A DNA stretch of 64,000 bases from DASTFP01 sp963744345. Lineage in GTDB: Bacteria; Verrucomicrobiota; Verrucomicrobiia; Chthoniobacterales; Terrimicrobiaceae. Position 1 is the stretch's first letter. The number at the start of each line of letters is the position of its first letter. The stretch is taken from the NCBI GenBank assembly GCA_963744345.1, contig CAVUTD010000006.1:39896-103895 (forward strand), in the 5' to 3' direction. A program made the translations under genes and the position numbers. Positions 35,673 through 44,315 of this stretch are shown one piece after another. Below the pieces are notes generated by a model. That model was given only the letters and a program-made list of their open reading frames with translations. It was not told the DNA's origin and did no database searches.

Positions 35673-35951
35673 TTACGACGGCGGAGTGTATTTCGCCTTC
35701 TCATCTGCGAGCGGGGGAAGCAGAAATCGACGTGCAGCCAGTAAGACCACAAAGGCTGCCACGCCGAGAAGAATGTCCAGCGTGGGCAGTTCTGGCTTAA
35801 GCATCTTCCGCGCGACGACAAAGGCGAGCAACTCCAAGATCGCAAAGAGGTCGTGGGTGAGCAGGGTGCGGATCAGTTCCACCCCAATGACGAGCAAGAG
35901 GGTGCGGTAGATCAGTTCGTAGATATCGAGTTGAAATGAGCTTCCACTCAT
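35673..35951 (-). CDS. Small membrane protein, PsiE-like
   Basis: 92 residues with two to three hydrophobic helices: YELIYRTLLLVIGVELIRTL, LFAILELLAFVVARKMLKPE, and LDILLGVAAFVVLLAARRFL. The GVELIRTLL and LAFVVARKM pattern resembles the second half of phosphate-starvation-inducible PsiE proteins. It starts at ATG 35951, which overlaps the TGA of the upstream 53-codon membrane ORF (ATGA). The two may be halves of one ancestral PsiE-like protein. Confidence 0.65.
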   Translation of the reverse strand: MSGSSFQLDIYELIYRTLLLVIGVELIRTLLTHDLFAILELLAFVVARKMLKPELPTLDILLGVAAFVVLLAARRFLLPPLADEKAKYTPPS

Positions 35952-36109
35952 CTACATGTTAATGTCTCCGTGCTCCGCCAGTCCATACCGATCAGCGCGC
36001 CGACACTTCCAACAGCGAAGGCAATAACGCCCAGGAGAATTGCGAACGCCAAGAGGCGCTCGAGCGCTGTCGCGAGCACCTTCGCAAACCAGAGTACACG
36101 TTCATTCAT
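35948..36109 (-). CDS. 53-residue membrane protein, coupled to PsiE-like gene
   Basis: From ATG 36109 the minus strand encodes MNERVLWFAKVLATALERLL then AFAILLGVIAFAVGSVGALI and GMDWRSTETLTCR, ending in TGA at 35948. It is one long hydrophobic helix with a basic amphipathic N-terminus, like the first helix of PsiE-type proteins. The ATGA overlap with the next gene indicates translational coupling. If a frame-restoring change is imagined at the junction, the two would give one protein of about 145 residues. Confidence 0.55.
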   Translation of the reverse strand: MNERVLWFAKVLATALERLLAFAILLGVIAFAVGSVGALIGMDWRSTETLTCR

Positions 36110-36472
36110 GCGGAGTGTACAAGCCTGGAGAGGTCAAAAGGTCGGTAAGTCCGGTGAGAAGCTTGTCGCGGTTGCTTTGAAGTTCGCCGGCACGAGAAAG
36201 GTTGGAATTCTCGCCAGGATTGGTCTCGTCTGTTGGTCTCTCGTCAATCCGAAAGTGAAAAAAGCGGTGCCTGCGGGTGGAGGGAAGCTTGCTTGCACAT
36301 CTGCAGAGTAAAGGAAAGGTGCAGGAGGAGATTAGGCATCCTGATTGGGCCCTGCGAGTTTTTTTGTTGAGTGGAGGCGCTGGCTGTCGCGCACGATTGC
36401 GGCAGCGCGCGTGTGGGGGATGCGGGCGCTGGATTTCTGCTTGCAACAATGTAACGTCTTCGCGGGCTCGCC
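36110..36472. other. Intergenic region, no gene seen
   Basis: About 360 bases between the divergent membrane-protein genes. No coding region is supported. The stretch TTGCAACAATGTAACG before the permease is a weak imperfect palindrome that could be a metal-regulator site, but it does not match a consensus well enough to call. Confidence 0.35.
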
Positions 36473-37390
36473 TTGGAAACTCCCTGGTTCACCTTCAGCT
36501 TTACTGATTTTTGTTACGCATTTCTAAGCGTTCTCCTCGAAGGGGTCCCATTCTTGTTGATCGGCACAATTCTATCCGGGATCATTGCTGAGTTCCTTCC
36601 CTCCCGCCTGATGCTCCGGTTCCTTCCGCGGAACGCATTTCTTGGGATTTGCCTAAGCGGCGCGATGGGATTGGTTTTTCCGATGTGTGAGTGTGGTGTG
36701 GTCCCTGTGATCCGGCGCCTCATCGGCAAAGGTCTTCCCGTATCCAATGCGATCGCTTACATGTTGGCGGCGCCTATCGTAAATCCTATTGTAATACTTA
36801 GCACCTATGCGGCCTTTCGAGGTCAGAATGCCATGGAATTCACGACGCTGCGTGTGCTCGTCGGATTTTTCGTTGCGGTGATGGTTGCGCTGGCCGTGCA
36901 TAACTTGCCCATGTGGGCGGTTGTCCGAAGAGGAGTCTCTGCAGAAGCTCCTGTCGAGCCTACGGAGCCGCACACGCACAGGTTCTCTTTTCGGATTGGC
37001 AGCGCCGTACGCGTGGCGGTGACCGACTTCCTGGACGTAATGGTCTTTTTTATTTTTGGGGTGGCGGTTTCGAGTCTGTTTAGCACGGCGGTAAATCAAG
37101 AGTTGATCATGCCGCTCGCACTCAACGATTGGATTGCCACCGGGTCCATGATGGGGCTGGCGGCGGTCCTCTCCCTGTGCAGTACCTCCGATGCATTTAT
37201 CGCGGCAACTTTTATAGCATTCCCTACAGTAGCCAAGCTGGCGTTTCTCACCTTCGGTCCCATGTTCGACCTTAAACTCCTCTTTATTTACAGTGCCGTG
37301 TTTCGAAAGAGGTTCGTCATCGGGCTTGCCGTCGGTCTTTTTATCTTGATTGGGCTGATTTGCATGCGATTGAGAATTCTCGGGATATGA
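36473..37390 (+). CDS. Permease, DUF318/YraQ family
   Basis: 305 residues (TTG start) with about eight transmembrane helices. Markers are LEGVPFLLIGTILSGIIAEF, GLVFPMCECGVVPVIRRLIG (the conserved CEC), NAIAYMLAAPIVNPIVILST, and SLCSTSDAFIAATFIAFPTV in the second half. These permeases are paired with TIGR03943 proteins and are linked in many bacteria to metal or thiol regulation; the substrate is not established. A His-containing loop (TEPHTHRFSFRIG) sits between the two halves. The next gene overlaps by 4 bases. Confidence 0.88.
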   Translation: METPWFTFSFTDFCYAFLSVLLEGVPFLLIGTILSGIIAEFLPSRLMLRFLPRNAFLGICLSGAMGLVFPMCECGVVPVIRRLIGKGLPVSNAIAYMLAAPIVNPIVILSTYAAFRGQNAMEFTTLRVLVGFFVAVMVALAVHNLPMWAVVRRGVSAEAPVEPTEPHTHRFSFRIGSAVRVAVTDFLDVMVFFIFGVAVSSLFSTAVNQELIMPLALNDWIATGSMMGLAAVLSLCSTSDAFIAATFIAFPTVAKLAFLTFGPMFDLKLLFIYSAVFRKRFVIGLAVGLFILIGLICMRLRILGI

Positions 37391-38217
37391 GCGCATCCTT
37401 TGACCGTTATCTTTCCACGGCGGTTCTTACGATCTGGGGAGGCATGCTCGCTTATTTTGTTCTCTCCGACCGTGTGGCCTCGTACCTGCATCCCTCATTT
37501 CACCCCTTGACCGCGATCAGTGCGGTCATTTTGTTGCTCCTTGCCGTCGGTCTGCTTTCTCTGCCCGGGCAAGACGATCTTTGCTGCGACCCCGGCTGCG
37601 AGCATTCGCACGGCAGGCAAACTCCGGGCCGCAGCATCCTCGCTGCGGTCATCCTTGTGGTGCCTTTGTCGGCGGCATCAATCGTTTCTCCGGATCAATA
37701 CGGCGCTGCCATCGTCGCTAATAGAGGTTTGAATGCGGAGACTAGCAATCTGCCGGGATACATACCCAATGCCGTGGACAGTTTTCCGGACTCGCCCGAC
37801 GGGCACGCGACGACCGCGCCTGAAAACGCCACCGAGAGTTATTTGAAAATGAATGAAGCGGGCCAAGTCCAGGCAGAGACGGTGGATTTGATCTTTGCCG
37901 CTGAGGAGCCATCCATGCGTGCAGACTTCGAGGGAAAACAAATCGATGTCATCGGACAGTTCATGCCCGCTCGCACTAATGATCCGAAAGCGGGCCGATT
38001 TAATCTCGTGCGCATGTTTATGATGTGCTGCGCGGCCGACGCGCGTCCGATGGCAGTCGCTGTGCAGACGGATCGACTGCCAGCCGTGCCGGAGATGAGT
38101 TGGGTAAAAGTGATCGGCAAAGCCTCTTTTCCCGTCGAGAGCGGGCGGAACGTTCCGCTGATCGTCGCGGAAACTGTTACGGTGTGTGATCCACCTCAAG
38201 AGACACTTATTTACTGA
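37387..38217 (+). CDS. TIGR03943-family protein (permease partner)
   Basis: About 276 residues from ATG 37387, which overlaps the permease stop (ATGA). Two N-terminal helices (AVLTIWGGMLAYFVLSDRVA; HPLTAISAVILLLLAVGLLS) enclose a Cys/His-rich loop CCDPGCEHSHGRQ. A third helix and an outside domain ending FNLVRMFMMCCAADARPMAV and SWVKVIGKASFPVE are typical of the family (OB-like, with a CC motif). It probably works with the DUF318 permease as a two-component transporter or sensor, possibly for a metal, given the Cys/His clusters. Confidence 0.87.
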   Translation: MSASFDRYLSTAVLTIWGGMLAYFVLSDRVASYLHPSFHPLTAISAVILLLLAVGLLSLPGQDDLCCDPGCEHSHGRQTPGRSILAAVILVVPLSAASIVSPDQYGAAIVANRGLNAETSNLPGYIPNAVDSFPDSPDGHATTAPENATESYLKMNEAGQVQAETVDLIFAAEEPSMRADFEGKQIDVIGQFMPARTNDPKAGRFNLVRMFMMCCAADARPMAVAVQTDRLPAVPEMSWVKVIGKASFPVESGRNVPLIVAETVTVCDPPQETLIY

Positions 38218-38230
38218 TCCAGCTTACCTC

Positions 38231-39370
38231 ATGATCCCCCATCTGTTATTCGCGTTGTTGGTTTTGCCGTTGGCGGCACTAGCTAATGATTTCCGCGGAG
38301 CGTGGATAGCCTCGGTTCACAACATCAATTTTCCCACGAGCCAAGGTCTTTCCGCCGACGCGCAAAGAGCGCAGATCGTCCGTCTGCTTGACGCGGCGAA
38401 ACGTTGTCGGCTGAACGCACTCATGTTTCAAGTGCGTCCGGAAAGCGACGCTCTCTATCCTTCTCGCATCGAACCCTGGAGTCGCTATTTAAGTGGCACC
38501 CAGGGTGTTTCCCCCGGCTATGATCCCCTCGCGTTTTTCGTTGGGGAAGCGAAAAAACGCGGCATTGAAGTCCACGCCTGGTTTAACCCCTTTCGTGCTG
38601 CGGCTAATGCCTCGCAGCCTCGGGCTGCCAATCACATCAGCAGGCGCTATCCTCAGTTCGCCTACCGCATCGGAACGGTCCTTTGGATGGATCCGGGGGC
38701 TGCAGAAGTACAGGAAAACATCGTTAACGTCGTCCGTGACGTCGTGCAGCGCTACGAGGTGGCCGGGGTGCACTTCGACGACTATTTTTATCCTTATCCG
38801 ACCGACGCGGGGCATGTGTATGCCTTCCCCGATGATGCCACGTATGCTGCATATCGCGCGCGCGGGGGAACGCTTTCCAAAGCGGACTGGCGCAGGGACA
38901 ATGTCAATACGCTGATCCGACGAGTAAGCATGGTGGTTCATTCGGAAAGGCCCGGAGCTAAATTCGGCGTGAGTCCCTTTGGGATCTACCGGCCGGGCGT
39001 CCCCGCGGGTATCCAGGCCGGCGTCAATCAGTATGAGCAACTCTACGGCGACCCGCTCAAATGGTTGCGTGAGAGCTGGATCGACTACCTGGCGCCGCAA
39101 CTTTACTGGCGCGATGGAGGACCGCAAAGTTTCTCATTGCTGCTGCGCTGGTGGCGCGGGCCGCAGGCAAATCCGCACGGCGTGCCCGTTTGGCCAGGCG
39201 TGGCGGTGGATCGATTGAGCTCGCATGGATGGACATCCGGCGAGATCGCCCGCCAATTGCAATTGGAAAAGGCGATCGGGTCGCGCCTCAGAGGGGGCGT
39301 GATCTTCTGGAACATCAAGGCGCTGCTTAACAATACAAAAGGCGTGAACACGATCGTCTCGGGCAGTTGA
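38231..39370 (+). CDS. Family-10-like glycoside hydrolase (GHL10)
   Basis: 379 residues with a signal peptide (MIPHLLFALLVLPLAALA) and the GHL10/YngK domain: NDFRGAWIASVHNINFPTSQ, NALMFQVRPESDALYPSRIE, EVHAWFNPFRAAANASQPRA, VAGVHFDDYFYPYPTDAGHV and KFGVSPFGIYRPGVPAGIQA. The aspartates in FDDYFYP are the likely catalytic or binding residues. Members act outside the cell on polysaccharide or peptidoglycan, with substrates mostly unknown. Its stop and the start of the lipocalin gene share a base (TGATG), so both are made together. Confidence 0.88.
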   Translation: MIPHLLFALLVLPLAALANDFRGAWIASVHNINFPTSQGLSADAQRAQIVRLLDAAKRCRLNALMFQVRPESDALYPSRIEPWSRYLSGTQGVSPGYDPLAFFVGEAKKRGIEVHAWFNPFRAAANASQPRAANHISRRYPQFAYRIGTVLWMDPGAAEVQENIVNVVRDVVQRYEVAGVHFDDYFYPYPTDAGHVYAFPDDATYAAYRARGGTLSKADWRRDNVNTLIRRVSMVVHSERPGAKFGVSPFGIYRPGVPAGIQAGVNQYEQLYGDPLKWLRESWIDYLAPQLYWRDGGPQSFSLLLRWWRGPQANPHGVPVWPGVAVDRLSSHGWTSGEIARQLQLEKAIGSRLRGGVIFWNIKALLNNTKGVNTIVSGS

Positions 39371-40455
39371 TGCGCCGGCTTCTTTTCTTTTGCATTCTCG
39401 TAACCGGCGCACAAGCTGGGTGGCAAGTTGCCAAGCCGGGCTGGAAGTATCAATTCCCTCGTGATCACGGAAATCACCCCGAGTTCAAGATTGAATGGTG
39501 GTACTTCAGCGGCAATCTACAAGCAGCGGACGGCCGGGAATTTGGCTATCAATTGACGTTTTTCCGGCAGGGGGTGATGCCATCGGACGCGGACATCATC
39601 CCCCTCTCTCGGTTCGTCACGAACAGTGTGAAGTTTGCGCACTTCGCGGTGAGCGACATTTCCGGAGGCGAATTTCACTTTGCCCAAAAGCTATCTCGGG
39701 GCGCCTTTGGGGAGGCCGGTTTCGCTGAGCGCGAGCGTCTGGCCTGGATCGACGATTGGCAAGGCGCGATCAACAACGAGGAGACTTTTCATATTCAGGC
39801 AAAAGCTGATAACTTATCGATCGATCTCACGTTAAAACCGGCGAAGCCGCTGGTGATTCATGGAAAAGATGGCATCAGCAAAAAAGCGGAGGGTGAGGGG
39901 AGGGCTTCACACTATTATTCGTTCACAAGACTTTCGAGCGAGGGGGTTCTGCGCATAGCCGGGGAGGAGTTTGCGGTCACGGGACTGAGCTGGTTCGACC
40001 ATGAATGGGCCACCAATCAACTTGCGGAAAATCAGCTCGGTTGGAACTGGTTCAGTTTACAGCTGGATGATGGCAGCGAATTGATGCTTATTCAGTTTCG
40101 CACCAAGGATGGCCAACCCGACCCAAACGCCAGCGGCACCTTCGTCGACGCCAACGACAACACGACGCCGCTTGCTCATACAGACTTCACCATTGAGGCG
40201 CTTGAGACGTGGACGAGCACCCATACGGGCGCCCGCTACCCGGTATCCTGGCGGATCACCGTGCCAAATTTGGACATTCATCTCGATCTTCGCGCCGTGC
40301 TTAAAGATCAAGAGCTTCGCCTCAAGCCCATCGTTTACTGGGAGGGAGCAATTCGGCTTGAAGGGAGGATTAAGGAGCGGAGTGTCAAAGGTTCCGGATA
40401 TCTCGAGATGACCGGCTATGCCGACCCGCTCGACGAGCTTCAGGCTCAACCGTGA
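39370..40455 (+). CDS. AttH/CrtC-type lipocalin-like protein
   Basis: 361 residues with a signal peptide (RRLLFFCILVTGAQA). The two-barrel AttH-like fold is marked by FPRDHGNHPEFKIEWWYFSG, FGYQLTFFRQGVMPS, FAHFAVSDISGGEFHFAQK, and GLSWFDHEWATNQLAENQLG with WNWFSLQLDDGSELMLIQFR. The family includes carotenoid 1,2-hydratase and secreted lipid-binding or hydrolase proteins; with a signal peptide and no carotenoid genes nearby, an envelope lipid-related role is more likely. It is coupled to the GHL10 gene. Confidence 0.85.
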   Translation: MRRLLFFCILVTGAQAGWQVAKPGWKYQFPRDHGNHPEFKIEWWYFSGNLQAADGREFGYQLTFFRQGVMPSDADIIPLSRFVTNSVKFAHFAVSDISGGEFHFAQKLSRGAFGEAGFAERERLAWIDDWQGAINNEETFHIQAKADNLSIDLTLKPAKPLVIHGKDGISKKAEGEGRASHYYSFTRLSSEGVLRIAGEEFAVTGLSWFDHEWATNQLAENQLGWNWFSLQLDDGSELMLIQFRTKDGQPDPNASGTFVDANDNTTPLAHTDFTIEALETWTSTHTGARYPVSWRITVPNLDIHLDLRAVLKDQELRLKPIVYWEGAIRLEGRIKERSVKGSGYLEMTGYADPLDELQAQP

Positions 40456-40461
40456 TCGGAC

Positions 40462-40803
40462 GTGCGGCTCGGCGTCGGCGCGGTAATACCCACGATTAGC
40501 TCACGGGCTATCGAGGCTGGCGGTTTGGAGCGCGCCAGCCTGGTGGGCGGTATCGTTTTCATGTGTCAGCTTGCCGGCGCCGCTGTGATGCTGGCGGTGG
40601 GTACGGCAGTATTCTCCGCCGCCAGTGCTTGGCACTTGGAGCGTTCCTATGCGCGTGATGCCATCGTTCTTACTTCGGATCAGCGTGCCGCGGTTCAAGA
40701 GGTGATTGCGGGCGCGAGGAGTGTCCATGCGCTCTCGTCGCGAACCGCAGGGGCGCTCGATGAGTTAGCTGACGTCGTCAACGAAGCCTATCGATTGGTC
40801 TGA
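40462..40803 (+). pseudogene. MFS drug transporter (EmrB/QacA-like), C-terminal remnant
   Basis: 113 codons from a GTG: LGVGAVIPTISSRAIEAGGL and ERASLVGGIVFMCQLAGAAV followed by MLAVGTAVFSAASAWHLE. These are the last two helices of a 14-helix (DHA2) transporter, followed by a soluble tail (VIAGARSVHALSSRTAGALD). The first roughly 400 residues are absent; the fragment starts 6 bases after the lipocalin gene. Two helices alone cannot transport, so it is a remnant, although it could still be translated by coupling. Confidence 0.7.
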
Positions 40804-40818
40804 GCAGCGTTCTTTTCT

Positions 40819-41445
40819 TTAGCGCGGCGCTTGTCTTGCTCTGCCTTGTTCTCGTTGGGCTGTTCGTAAAACCGGCAGGGACGCCTCGCTTATTGGTGGA
40901 AGAGCATACCGACGGATCGCCTCGTCGCTGAGCACCCCAACAAAAGGCAGATTACGATACCGCTGGTTGTAGTCCAGCCCGTAGCCGACCACAAACTGGT
41001 TTGGAATGTCAAAGCCGACGTAGTCCGCTTCAACCAGGCTCGGTCGATCGATTTTCTTGCGAAGCAATACACAGACTTTAAGGCTTAGCGCACCGCTCTC
41101 CGCCGCCAGACGCTCACGGATTGCGTGCAAGGTAACGCCACTATCGAGGATGTCGTCGAGAATCAAGACGTGACGATCGCGTGTATCGGCGACTTGGGTC
41201 TGGCGGAAGTTCACTAGCCCGCTGCTCTTGGTGCCGTGGTAGCTGGAGACACTTAAGCAATCAACCTGCAGCGGCAAGGGCACTCTGCGTAGAAGATCCG
41301 CCATGAAAATGAAGCTGCCATTCAAAATTGCTATGACGGTGATGTCAGCGCCACGATAGTTTTCAGTAATCTGGCCGGCGAGCTCGTCAAGCCGACTCAG
41401 AATCGTCGATTCATGGAAAAGAATCTTTTGGATATCGTTAAGCAT
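40819..41445 (-). CDS. hpt: Hypoxanthine phosphoribosyltransferase
   Basis: About 208 residues from ATG 41445 (MLNDIQKILFHESTILSRLD); a start at 41490 would overlap the upstream gene. The PRPP motif VLILDDILDSGVTLHAIRER is exact for HPRT; VIAILNGSFIFMADLLRRVP, VDCLSVSSYHGTKSSG and DYVGFDIPNQFVVGYGLDYN are the other family blocks. It salvages hypoxanthine/guanine to IMP/GMP. The C-terminus is longer than usual and charged (TAQREQGRARQAPR). Confidence 0.94.
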   Translation of the reverse strand: MLNDIQKILFHESTILSRLDELAGQITENYRGADITVIAILNGSFIFMADLLRRVPLPLQVDCLSVSSYHGTKSSGLVNFRQTQVADTRDRHVLILDDILDSGVTLHAIRERLAAESGALSLKVCVLLRKKIDRPSLVEADYVGFDIPNQFVVGYGLDYNQRYRNLPFVGVLSDEAIRRYALPPISEASLPVLRTAQREQGRARQAPR

Positions 41446-41467
41446 CTGAATTCGCCGAGCAGGGTTC

Positions 41468-42049
41468 TCAGTGATAAGAGCCGATGGCAATGAGTTTCCC
41501 TTTTTGAAGGGAAAAAAGTTCTTTGCTCACAGGGTAGGCGGAGGAATCGTATTCCGCGATGACGATGTGCGACAAGCGCTGAGAGGCGGGCGAAGCTTTC
41601 GGGAAGACGAAAATTCGGAAGCGGTTTGGAATCGCCAGCACGAGATCGGGGCCAATGGTGTCGCTGAAAAGGGCGGCGAACTCCGGCGCCAGGACCGCAG
41701 ATGCCGTCAGCGGGCTGCTGGACTCGAGCAGAGCGCATTGAATCACCTTGCGCTCGTCTCGAATGAACCGCGGCTTGAGGCCGGCGAGTACCTCGGAAGC
41801 CGCTTTGGCTGCGGATTCGAAAATTTTTTCACGAGTGACCGCGCTCACTTCGTCGCGGTTTAGGGGAAGGAGTTCCCCGTTGGTGGAGCGTGCCGGCACC
41901 ATGACGGTTCGTTGGGCTCCGGCGATCGGCCAGCTCGATTCGTAATGCATGAACGTCGGCTCGATTAACAGATGCCAGCGCTCGTCAGCAGCGCTTGCAG
42001 CAGCCAAGGTGCCGAGCAGAAAGCCCACCGCACGTTTGAGTTTTTGCAA
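41468..42049 (-). CDS. Secreted protein of unknown function upstream of hpt
   Basis: About 193 residues if started at TTG 42049, which gives a proper signal peptide (MQKLKRAVGFLLGTLAAASA). The mature protein has no recognised domain: EPTFMHYESSWPIAGAQRTV, LAGLKPRFIRDERKVIQCAL, DLVLAIPNRFRIFVFPKASP and SHIVIAEYDSSAYPVSKELF. It is a mixed alpha/beta protein, 22 bases before hpt, so co-transcribed. The divergent ruvA start is 24 bases away, which leaves little room for promoters and makes the start uncertain. Confidence 0.6.
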   Translation of the reverse strand: MQKLKRAVGFLLGTLAAASAADERWHLLIEPTFMHYESSWPIAGAQRTVMVPARSTNGELLPLNRDEVSAVTREKIFESAAKAASEVLAGLKPRFIRDERKVIQCALLESSSPLTASAVLAPEFAALFSDTIGPDLVLAIPNRFRIFVFPKASPASQRLSHIVIAEYDSSAYPVSKELFSLQKGKLIAIGSYH

Positions 42050-42073
42050 CGCTCTGCTACAGAGAGCGAGGTC

Positions 42074-42679
42074 ATGATTTCGTTTTTGGAAGGTGTGCTG
42101 GAAGAAGCGCTCCCTACGCAGATCGTCGTCAATGTCCACGGTGTCGGCTACCATGTGATGATCCCACTTTCAAGTTTCGAGCGCCTCTCCACTCCAGGCT
42201 CCCGTATCAAGATTCTCACGCAGTTGGTGGTGCGCGAAGATTCGCATGTGCTCTATGGTTTCGGGACACGCGCTGAACGCGATTTGTTCAGGCTCTTGAC
42301 CCAGTACGTCTCAGGCGTGGGGCCAAAACTTGCGCTGGCCATTCTCAGCGGCATGAGCGTCGAGATTTTCAAGGCGAGCGTTGTCTCCGGCGACATAGCG
42401 GCTATCTCGCGGGTCAGCGGCGTCGGCAAAAAGACTGCGGAAAGGGTGATCCTTGAGTTGAAAGACAAGTTGGGTGTGGCGGCGGAGTGGGAGGCAGCGA
42501 GTGCTGCCCACGCGCCTGATGAGCGCGACCGTGCTATCCATGATGCGGCATTGGCCCTGATTTCGCTGGGGTACAAGCAACTCGAGGCTCATAAGGCCAT
42601 CAAGCAGTGCCTGGCAAGTGGGTCTGGCACGCCCACGGCCGACGAGTTGGTGAGGCGCGCGTTGCAAATTCTCGCATGA
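42074..42679 (+). CDS. ruvA: Holliday junction helicase subunit RuvA
   Basis: 201 residues from ATG 42074 (MISFLEGVLEEALPTQIVVN). OB-fold domain I is followed by the helix-hairpin-helix pairs FRLLTQYVSGVGPKLALAIL and AISRVSGVGKKTAERVILEL. The C-terminal RuvB-binding domain III (ALALISLGYKQLEAHKAIKQ) is complete. RuvA binds four-way junctions and guides RuvB during branch migration. ruvB and ruvC are not in the window. The stop overlaps the start of the next gene (ATGA). Confidence 0.95.
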   Translation: MISFLEGVLEEALPTQIVVNVHGVGYHVMIPLSSFERLSTPGSRIKILTQLVVREDSHVLYGFGTRAERDLFRLLTQYVSGVGPKLALAILSGMSVEIFKASVVSGDIAAISRVSGVGKKTAERVILELKDKLGVAAEWEAASAAHAPDERDRAIHDAALALISLGYKQLEAHKAIKQCLASGSGTPTADELVRRALQILA

Positions 42680-44001
42680 GCGAAGACCGCTTGCAGCGCG
42701 CGGAAGCGATCCGCTCGTCCCTTCCGAAGGGAGGGCTCTTCCACGAAAAAACCTGGCGAGTCTCTCCCGACGCTTTTCTCATCGACCGAAGCTTTAACGA
42801 AGAAATTGATAAACTCGGGTACCGGCTGTCGCGTTTCGTGCGAGCATGCAATCAACTGTATCGGTTTAGCATAGCTGGACGGCAGCCGGCGTGGGTTGCC
42901 GACCTCCTGGATCGTGGTAAGCCTCCTGAGATGATCGCCCTCCAGCGCGAGCGCGCGTTGATGATGGCCATCCCGCGTGTCATTCGTCCGGATCTCATTC
43001 TTACCGAAAACGGATATATCATCGCGGAGTTGGATAACGTCCCCGGAGGCATTGGCCTTACCGCCTGGCTCGACCAGGTTTATTCCAGGAATGGCGCGAA
43101 AATTCTTGGCGGGACCGAGGGGATGCTTCGCGGCTTTGCTTCTATCCTCCCTGGGGGCGATATCGTTGTTTCGGAAGAGGCCGCTGCTTATCGACCGGAG
43201 ATGGAATGGCTTGCCGCGCAACTTAACGCGTCCTCCTCGAACGGCAGTCTCTGGCGCGTTGTCGATCCGCTGCCGCGCAGCGATTGGCAGTCGCAAGTCT
43301 ACCGTTTCTTTGAGCTCTATGATCTCGCCAACGTTCCCTGCGCATCTCAGCTTTCGCGAAAAGAGCTGGCCGGCGAATTGTCAGTGACGCCACCCATGAA
43401 ACCTGCCTTAGAGGAAAAGATGTGGTTCGCCCTTTTCTGGCTCAAGCCGCTGGAGCCCTTTTGGCGCCGCGAATTGGGTGAGCGGACCATGCGAGCGCTT
43501 CGCAAGGTCATTCCCTACACGTGGTTCGTGGATCCTGAACCATTACCCAGGCATGCCGTTCTTCCTCGCCTGGAAACCCATAGTTGGGAGGAGGTCGCCC
43601 ACTTCAGCCAAAAACAGCGGACCCTCATCCTGAAAATCAGCGGCTTCTCCGAACACGCCTGGGGCTCTCGCGGTGTCGTTGTCGCGCAGGATATGTCGCA
43701 GACTGCCTGGCAAAGCGAACTCAAGAACGCGCTCGCCGAGTTCGACACGCATCCACACATCTTACAGCAATTTCATCAGGGTCGATTGGTCGAACATGAT
43801 TATCTTGACGTCGCTGCGGGCCAACTTCATCGCATGCGGGGAAGGGTTCGTCTCTGTCCATACTATTTCCTGGGTGAAAAGACGGCTGTCTGTGGCGGCG
43901 CGCTTGCCACCATCTGCCCGGACGACAAGAAGCTTTTGCATGGCATGACCGATGCAATTCTCGTTCCAGCGAGTGTCGATCTCTCTGCACCGGCGCGCTG
44001 A
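42676..44001 (+). CDS. ATP-grasp-like protein of unknown function
   Basis: 441 residues, start ATG 42676 overlapping the ruvA stop. Segments such as RPDLILTENGYIIAELDNVP (acidic residues for metal/ATP), VYRFFELYDLANVPCASQLS, RTMRALRKVIPYTWFVDPEP, RTLILKISGFSEHAWGSRGV and LRMRGR-type basic stretches resemble glutathionylspermidine-synthase/ATP-grasp enzymes that form peptide-like bonds. The resemblance is by pattern only. There is no signal peptide. The tight coupling with ruvA and the position before rpoZ and smpB are notable, but may reflect only genome compaction. Confidence 0.6.
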   Translation: MSEDRLQRAEAIRSSLPKGGLFHEKTWRVSPDAFLIDRSFNEEIDKLGYRLSRFVRACNQLYRFSIAGRQPAWVADLLDRGKPPEMIALQRERALMMAIPRVIRPDLILTENGYIIAELDNVPGGIGLTAWLDQVYSRNGAKILGGTEGMLRGFASILPGGDIVVSEEAAAYRPEMEWLAAQLNASSSNGSLWRVVDPLPRSDWQSQVYRFFELYDLANVPCASQLSRKELAGELSVTPPMKPALEEKMWFALFWLKPLEPFWRRELGERTMRALRKVIPYTWFVDPEPLPRHAVLPRLETHSWEEVAHFSQKQRTLILKISGFSEHAWGSRGVVVAQDMSQTAWQSELKNALAEFDTHPHILQQFHQGRLVEHDYLDVAAGQLHRMRGRVRLCPYYFLGEKTAVCGGALATICPDDKKLLHGMTDAILVPASVDLSAPAR

Positions 44002-44076
44002 TTTTCCACTTGACAACCACAGTTTTATCACTTCTTGTCACCGTTCCCCCTGCGATTCAGTCGCGGATGCAGGATT

Positions 44077-44295
44077 ATGAACAGCCAACTTCTTGACGAA
44101 GCCATCAAAGTGATTCCAGACCCTCAAGTATTGATCAATATGGTGTCGAAGCGGGTTCGCCAGCTGAGTGCGGGGAGCCGCGCGATGGTTGCCGTCGAAG
44201 GTCGCATGGGCCTTGCTGATATTGCCTTGGCGGAGATCGCCCAGGGTAAACTGGTCCTAGTTCAGGACGTTAACGGTCAGAAGGCTGAGGAATAA
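44077..44295 (+). CDS. rpoZ: RNA polymerase omega subunit
   Basis: 72 residues from ATG 44077: MNSQLLDEAIKVIPDPQVLI, NMVSKRVRQLSAGSRAMVAV and GLADIALAEIAQGKLVLVQD. The NMVSKRVRQL and ALAEIAQGKL blocks are the conserved omega helices that hold the beta-prime subunit. It precedes smpB by 20 bases. Confidence 0.88.
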   Translation: MNSQLLDEAIKVIPDPQVLINMVSKRVRQLSAGSRAMVAVEGRMGLADIALAEIAQGKLVLVQDVNGQKAEE

Positions 44296-44315
44296 CCCTC
44301 CTGAGCGGGCGTGCC

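Noticed and set aside
36430..36472. Zur/Fur-type box before the DUF318 permease
   Set aside because: TTGCAACAATGTAACG is only a partial palindrome and does not match the published consensus closely.
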